Below are positions 57,740 through 64,000 of a stretch of DNA of 64,000 bases, piece after piece. Location: positions 139,394,351 through 139,458,350 of the forward strand of contig CP136062.1 in the NCBI GenBank assembly GCA_032622095.1, read 5' to 3'. Numbering within the stretch: the stretch's first letter is position 1; each line of letters starts with the position of its first letter. The position numbers were made by a program, and so were the translations under genes. This DNA comes from Siphonodentalium dalli. Its lineage: Eukaryota > Mollusca > Scaphopoda > Gadilida > Siphonodentaliidae. The notes under the pieces are model-generated. The model had not been told where the DNA came from and ran no database searches. It was given only the letters and a program-made list of their open reading frames with translations.

Positions 57740-59130
57740 TTTTTATATTTCAAATGATAACAGGAATGCGGAAAGTTGAAGTACCTACGTAATACTGGCT
57801 ATCCGAATGAAGAGATATACATGTATATAAAAACCAAAATAGAAGATGACTGCTGGCGACAATGTTTTCCAAAAAAATTCAAAGCATTCGATAGCTCCCA
57901 TCTAGTTGTCAGCCCGAAGATCAATATAAAGTGTGGTGACTATCAGATGAGGGATATGACTGTACAGTTGCTAAACAATTCAGTCACGCAAAAGAGGATC
58001 AAACAGTAAGATACCAAATTGCTGCCTGTGGTAATGTTTTTTAACGAAATTCGGGGAAATTAGATTACTCTCCCCCTGGTTATCCAGAAGATCATTGTGG
58101 AATCTGGTGACGATCGGACAAGGGGTGTCGTCTGTAGGATCAACCAAATTATTTAGCCATAAAAATAGTAAAATTCAAGATCACCGCTGGCAGTGATGTC
58201 TTCACAAGGACAGCTTGAGAACAAAACATGGCTCACATCTAGCGGTGACCCAAACTATCCACATGAAAAAAAGTTCTCCAATAAAAGCTGGCTGCAGGGT
58301 GCGCCAATTGATTCAAATTCGAAATTTAACAGGGTGTACTGCTTGTGGCCATGTTTTCCCCGCAAATTTGATAGACTGATGGACAAAACCACTGAATCCG
58401 TTGAATCAATATACATGTATACATGGATTAATGTATATGCATTGTTATACACAGTACTGGTATATAAAGGTACTGAAAATAACAATATTACTAGTATACA
58501 CAAAATAAACCATATATCATGGCTATGGGTTCTAATATCCGAATATGACAGCTGATAACCTGGTGTGAATTGAAGAGTGGTGGTGTCTCACGCATATCTA
58601 ACCCTCCATGTTAGAAACATGCCATTAAATGTCATAAGTATAATCTAGCTTGAGGACAGAAGTTATCCATAAAACCCCCCCTTAATTCAACCAGGTCCTC
58701 GCGCGATGTATGGTCGATCACATGATGATCTAGGGGGGATTAGAATTGTTGTATAAAAACAGCACTGCATGTAAATATAAAATAAAATAGTGCTACATCT
58801 TATTACAGATTATTGCCATATATAATCAGTGACTATACAGACAGTCTGACAAAATAAAGTTTCAGTGACACTCTATCCGAAGAGGGGAATAATTCCATCT
58901 GTTACAGTCAATGGAGCAATTATGAATCTGGAAAGGTGAAATTTCTAAGTAATACTAGATATCGACATGACGCGATAACATATAACGTAAATGCAATATG
59001 GCCGCTGGCGACCATTTTTTCCTATAAAATTAAAAAAATATTTGATAGCTCTCATCTGATAGATCAATATCAAGATAAATATGAAGTTTAGTGATGATCG
59101 GATGAGTGAAGTGGACTGTGCTAAACGGTT
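57740..59130. repeat. Diverged ~180-bp repeats like the 39.8-kb element
   Basis: Several degenerate units with 'tggaaaggtgaaattt', 'gatgatcggatgag' and 'cgctggc(a/g)a' phrases. The order resembles 39795-40606 and 43380-43870. No exon was seen. Confidence 0.55.
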
Positions 59131-59445
59131 TAGTAATGCTTAAAAAGATTTTTACCTTAATATTTTTATGTTCACTTTATAAACTTCACTGAGTCATCTT
59201 TGTCATGTATTGAGTTTGATATCTGTTGTTAACAGTTTATAAATCATGTATGTCTCATGTTTGTTATTTTAATTTATGTGTTTATTATCATTAAATAAAG
59301 TTGAATTCCTTAAACAGATTCTTACCTCAATGTTTTTATGTTCACTTTATAAACTCCACTGAGTCATCTTTGTCATGTATTGAATTTGATATCTTTTGTT
59401 AACAGTTCATAAATTATGTATGTCTCGTGTTCGTTATTATATTAT
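59130..59445. repeat. Direct repeat, two ~170-bp units
   Basis: The segment from 'ttacctcaatgtttttatg' to 'ttcataaattatgtatgtct' occurs twice in tandem (59148 and 59322 onward) with about 90% identity. Confidence 0.85.
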
Positions 59446-60139
59446 ATTCACTTTATAGTGTGTTTCAGAACGAAAACAAAATGAATAAAATCAACAAATT
59501 TGTAAATTTAAAAACAATTCAAACGTTGTTGTATTCCATGTCCCAGCCCGGACATATACACCAAATTTCAATAATATTCATTGAGAAACAACGGACCAAA
59601 CGCCATATAACACCCCGTATGCATCTTTTATTCCGAGTTGGCCTTTTATTCCGAGTTGGCACGCGCCGATTGGGCGAGTTAGCCCATGGGGCGAGTACGC
59701 CGATTCCGACACCTTTTCTATTTGCAGCAGGTTAAGTTTACGCGTAATTTAATTTACAAAGTTCCCCAATTGGTATCGTAAATAGAGCGACCTTATTTGA
59801 CAGAGAATGCCTCTGTTATTGATTATAAAGTTGCTATACATTAAAAACGACAATTCACATGCTCGTTCAAGCGCAGTAGTCTATTTTCCCCATGTTAAAG
59901 GACATTCACAAATACTAAATAACGCTAACTTACTGCCGAATGTTTTACACGACAACTGTTAACATATTTGGGCTGAATTCATCTGACGCGGTATTATTCC
60001 TCAAAATAAACAACAAAACCATCGTTACTTGGAAATGTAGTTTGGGCTAACATTTACATAAATCCTCCATATCATTATTCCGACACACACGTCAGATGAA
60101 AAAGTCACATGAAGTAACCGGCCAAATTGGCCGAAATAA

Positions 60140-61090
60140 GACAATAGGTTTCTGGAAATAATTTGTAGTGGTTTCCTTGGCGTCATGCTGGAGTTATACT
60201 GATGATAACAATCAGACTCCGGTAAACACTTCAGTAGTCGCGTCTATATAACTGCCTCCCGCGATGTCAGGAGCGATCCGAGTCTCAAGTGAAAATTAAC
60301 ATTGTCTGTTATCAACCAATACTTCAGAAGTCGCGTCTATACCTTTATCCCACAATTTCAAGAGGGATGTCCAGTGCAATCATTCGCCTGTTCTCAATAT
60401 ACTGAAAAATTGATCGTTGATCCAGACTATATTGGCGAATGGAATATAGTTTCCCAATATTATAAGCTGGTCGGATTTCTTGGCTATTTGGGGGGGGGGG
60501 GGGGTGTAAACATATAATATAATCGATCCTGCAAACAACCGTGACATGGACGTGGTTTTATATACGGATGATCTTCGTTTGGGATATAGAGGTTGTCCTA
60601 GTTTGAATTTTCAAATGCACCGTTCCCAAGTAAACTCTAGTAAAATTCAGTTGAACCATCTTTATCCAACAGCACTTGGCCTATATCAAGTATATAAACT
60701 GCAGTAAATTTAACTTGTAGCCTAGCTATTTGTCCAAGAACAACATACTATGCTATAAATGTTGGTTGGAAATTAAAGCTATCAGCATCATTATAGTACA
60801 ATCTCAACATATTTTGACGTTTATGGTTCCCAACTGCTATTGCTCAGATGTGAAATTTACACTCGGTGAATATTCTGACTTGCAATGGAATGAAACACCC
60901 CACACAACTAACCCACCACCATGAACACAATGCCTCTGTAGATTGCAGCTATAATCACCGTTTAGTAATATACTGCGGGATCGATTGCAGTCAGTTTCTT
61001 GCATGTGGGACTGAACAATAACAGAATCTATCATGCTGCTGATTCGATTATCGGCGACAGACAAGGGTACAAGAAATGATAACGTACTCA
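60140..61090. repeat. Diverged repeat complex, right copy
   Basis: Bases 60140-60295 match 62545-62690 closely ('aaacacttcagtagtcgcg', 'cgcgatgtcaggagcgat'). Bases 60720-61085 are the inverted partner of 55250-55600. No ORF with known similarity. Confidence 0.75.
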
Positions 61091-61099
61091 AGATCATAT

Positions 61100-62460
61100 T
61101 ATTAGGGATATATCAAATATATTGGAGCTTTAATGTGGTGATTGTGAAAAATGTGTATATAGGCTATGTAGTTGATTATATGTGATAATTGTGTATGTAT
61201 GTACACTGTGCACTTGGACGGTGAGAAAGGGTGTGAAAACATTTTTTAAATCGGACGTGCCAAAATAAAGTTTAATTTGAAATATTTATACACCATGTAC
61301 ACGTCACGTATGATATGTGTTCACAAAGGGCGCATATGTTCCAATTGGTTGAACGTTTCATCGCCAAACATACAACGGCCATCGCATTGATATACCAATA
61401 ACCACACACCAATTGCCAAAAAAGTGACGATCGCCTTGACAATTGACGTTATTGTGTTGACGCGCTGCCAGCTTGCGGCAAATACAACAAGCTGTTGGAT
61501 TCTCGGTTCTCTTATACTACATTTGAATTCTTTTCGGCTGGCAGGTATCCATTCTTTGTTATTTGTTCTAATTTATATTGGAATAGAGGTCTGTATAGTG
61601 CACGGAATAGCATGCAGAATAACAATCAGGCCAAAATTGTCGATTTTCGTTACATTGTTCAACGTTTCTAATCACATTTAGTCCGTCCAAGTACGACATA
61701 AAATACTGGTTCCGGATGAAAATATTATTTTAAAAATGTACTGACAGAAGCCAATCTACAGCGGATGAGCACTGAACGGTTTACAAACAATCTCGAGACT
61801 CGTTATCAATAATTTCCGACAAGGCTTCATTCATCACCTATTATTAAATCAACTAAATGGTTGAGCGAATCCATGGCTTCCGATTATTGGAGACTAATTA
61901 GTCATAATTCCTTCAAGGTTTTATGAATGCACCACCTCAGAATTCCGTTAAAAACAACTACAACCCTTCAAGTTATTACAACAACTACGGCTTATCACTG
62001 AAGTGTTCTCATTCACCACACCAGAAAGGCCTCTAAATGCGGTCCAAACATATACTAATCTGATTAAATACGCCCCCGATACTTCGCAATACGACATTTA
62101 GTCCACATTCCGACTGAGGCATAATTCAGCAATGTTATCTGTTATATTATGCATTGTATTCCCGCAATAAATTGTTCGAGGGTGGCCCAGTCAATGTTCA
62201 CACCTAAATATCGAAAGCAATTAACGCGGTCATAACAGTTACATATATATACAGCATCAATGGTACATCCGCGAAGGTATATCAGCGAATACATGTACAT
62301 CCTCAAAAAAGTCTAACCGATACGCACATAGCGAGTACATATTTAATCACAATTTCCCCACAGCTCCAACATTGAGTTCATAGCTCCATTGTCAGACCAA
62401 AAACAGCCTAACAAAATACACCCATAGAGGGCGTAATAATGATCTCATATGGGGTCACTA
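61100..62460. other. Nothing recognised
   Basis: Within the presumed first VAT1L intron or 5' flank. Open frames up to 85 codons without support. This is one place where the missing first exon might hide. Confidence 0.4.
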
Positions 62461-62464
62461 ACGC

Positions 62465-62730
62465 CACCATCGAGCCAATATATGGGTTTATCCACCGTCA
62501 GTATTTATCGACGCTGATTGGCTAATCGCAAGAGCTGACATAATAATAAGACAATAGGTTTCCAGAAATACTATGTGATGGAGTTATACTGATGATAACA
62601 ACCAGACTCCGGTAAACACTTCAGTAGTCGCGTCTATATACTGCCTCCCGCGATGTCAGGAGCGATCCGAGCCGCAAGTAAAAACAAGAAAACCAATGTC
62701 AGAAATGGTAACGCGCTCAAGATCATATAT
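62465..62730. repeat. Mosaic of segments repeated elsewhere
   Basis: 62465-62540 matches 56810-56875 ('gattggctaatcgcaagagc'). 62545-62690 matches 60140-60295. 62690-62720 matches 51233-51265, the intron edge beside the VAT1L exon at 51095-51224 ('aacaagaaaacca'). Confidence 0.75.
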
Positions 62731-63230
62731 TATATACACATGATTGTAATTATACAATATAACATATATTGGTTTCGCGAATGACCAACTCTGAATTCCG
62801 TTAAAATAACAATAACAACCAGCACCTAATTAACGAACCGGCGGCCGCGACTCCACCGCCTCCGACCACAACCCGCAGTGGGCTGGAGAACAAAAAAGTC
62901 TATAAAAGTTGAAATATAAGACTTACAAATTAACTTTTTCATTTCTTTTATTTGTAATTGACATACAGCTTATCAAATCACAAACCAAAAATCAACATTA
63001 TTATATTGACATATAACGTTAATTAACGACAATAAACGAAATTGAAATTCCCAACTACACCTTTTACCGGACTCGGCCTCCGGCTCGCAGTTCGAATTTT
63101 AATCATCCCAAAATTTCCCATTCTATAAATAAAACACCCATGTTAATGTCAGCGCCCACAGCTATCTAGAATCTCTAGGACAGTATACACGCGGTGCGCG
63201 CGTAATTAACATTGTCTGTTCTCAACCAAG

Positions 63231-63634
63231 CCTGAGTTTATTTAGTGTGCCTGTCATTTGCAGAATGAGGTTCTCCCCCCCCCCCAGAGGGTGAATTTAG
63301 TGACGCTATCCCACATAGCGGGCTAGCGCCACTAAATTCACCCTCTGGGGACCTCATTCTGGCATGGCCTCATCTGCTATGGGAGACATAGACTCAGATT
63401 GAAGTTCCCAAATGGTGAATATTGTGATGTACACCCATTAGGAACCTCGATTGTGAAATGTGTCGTCTGCCAATTTGGGGACAAAGAGAAACTAAACTGA
63501 AAAAGAAATAGAATCTATATGTGAAGAAGTTTCCATATAATTATGATTATAAAGAAACTTTCCCATAGCAGTTGAGGCCTAAGCAGAATGAGGTCCACAG
63601 ATAGTGAATTTAGTGATGCTAGCCCGCTATGCCG

Positions 63635-63672
<38 letters not shown>

Positions 63673-63729
63673 GCGCCACTAAATTCACCCTCTGGGGACC
63701 TCATTCTGCAAATAACAGGTACACTAAAC
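63231..63729. mobile_element. Family C MITE, copy 5
   Basis: From CCTGAGTTTATTTAGTGTG to its mirror 'acaggtacactaaa'. It carries both hairpins, a C-run in the left arm, and a ~32-bp AT microsatellite (63638-63669) in the right loop. Confidence 0.85.
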
Positions 63730-63867
63730 CGTTGACTTGAGATCGTTGACTTTCCAGACTATATATCTGCGAAGGGATTATTTGCCCTATATATAGTTGA
63801 TCGGATTCCTTGGATATTGTAGACATGCATCTTTATATAATCGATCACATGAAACACCGTATACACT

Positions 63868-63980
63868 CAAAGAAAACAGCCCCAAATTTGGTTCCTCGGA
63901 GAACCAAATACCAACATAGAACCAAACAGTTTGGTTCCACGCTGCTTTAATATCCTAAATTTGGTTCATCAAAGAACCGA
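63868..63980. repeat. Family K repeat, third copy
   Basis: Same plan as 53470-53680: 'ggttcctcggagaaccaaat' and 'agtttggttccacgc'. It reaches the window edge. Confidence 0.7.
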
Positions 63981-64000
63981 CAGAATTCAAGGTGTGTGGC

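Noticed and set aside
51225-64000. Search for the first coding exon of VAT1L
   Set aside because: No segment encoding a VAT1L-like N-terminus ending in TG before a donor was found on the - strand. It is either outside the window or too diverged to see by eye, so it is not reported.

Overview
This is an AT-rich, intron-rich stretch of an invertebrate animal nuclear genome. Evidence: canonical GT-AG introns of several kb, animal orthologues with spliced exons, a tRNA-headed SINE with a (TCAA)n tail, a LINE fragment, and dense short inverted-repeat DNA transposons. It is not bacterial or viral. The species cannot be fixed from the sequence. A marine lophotrochozoan (such as a mollusc) or an invertebrate deuterostome is a guess from the repeat style.

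Two host genes are recognised, and they converge. The last two coding exons of PRMT5 (protein arginine methyltransferase 5) lie on the + strand at 682-746 and 2039-2191 and end in the family's conserved C-terminus. A decayed second copy of the end of that last exon sits just downstream. From the right comes a large - strand gene, the orthologue of VAT1L (VAT-1-like, medium-chain dehydrogenase/reductase superfamily). Eight exons at 51095-51224, 44815-45030, 38810-38952, 33582-33685, 28124-28179, 15994-16188, 13278-13361 and 8353-8421 join in frame into 331 residues plus a stop. Every junction has GT-AG signals and matching phase. The N-terminal exon was not found; it lies in 51.2-64 kb unrecognised or beyond the window. 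About 1 kb of coding sequence is thus spread over about 43 kb.

Most of the rest is transposon-derived and fills the VAT1L introns. (a) Twelve copies of a ~210-bp near-perfect palindrome flanked by TA (mariner-type MITE). (b) At least five families flanked by TTAA (piggyBac-type MITEs), one of them (CCCTTTCATGAC ends, two internal hairpins) with about ten copies. (c) hAT-type elements with 8-bp target duplications at 1174-1445 and 22601-23729, and probably 28487-31150. (d) A five-copy element with hairpins built on GGTCCCCAGAGGGTGAA. (e) A complete SINE with a 13-bp target duplication at 13760-14076. (f) A LINE 3' end inserted in a minisatellite at 46192-47250. (g) A 952-bp foldback element with ~400-bp arms at 49921-50872.

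Tandem arrays are also common. A 28-bp minisatellite appears in two arrays 4 kb apart on either side of 36 kb. A ~37-bp unit lies at 45.6-47.4 kb. A degenerate ~60-bp/~300-bp array at 16.3-24.4 kb has been invaded by many MITEs. The right 13 kb (51-64 kb) holds diverged direct and inverted duplications and no convincing exon.

No novel multi-gene system was found. The most notable points are the exact VAT1L gene model, the duplicated PRMT5 terminal exon, MITEs lying 40-65 bp from two splice acceptors, and several MITE families that look undescribed.
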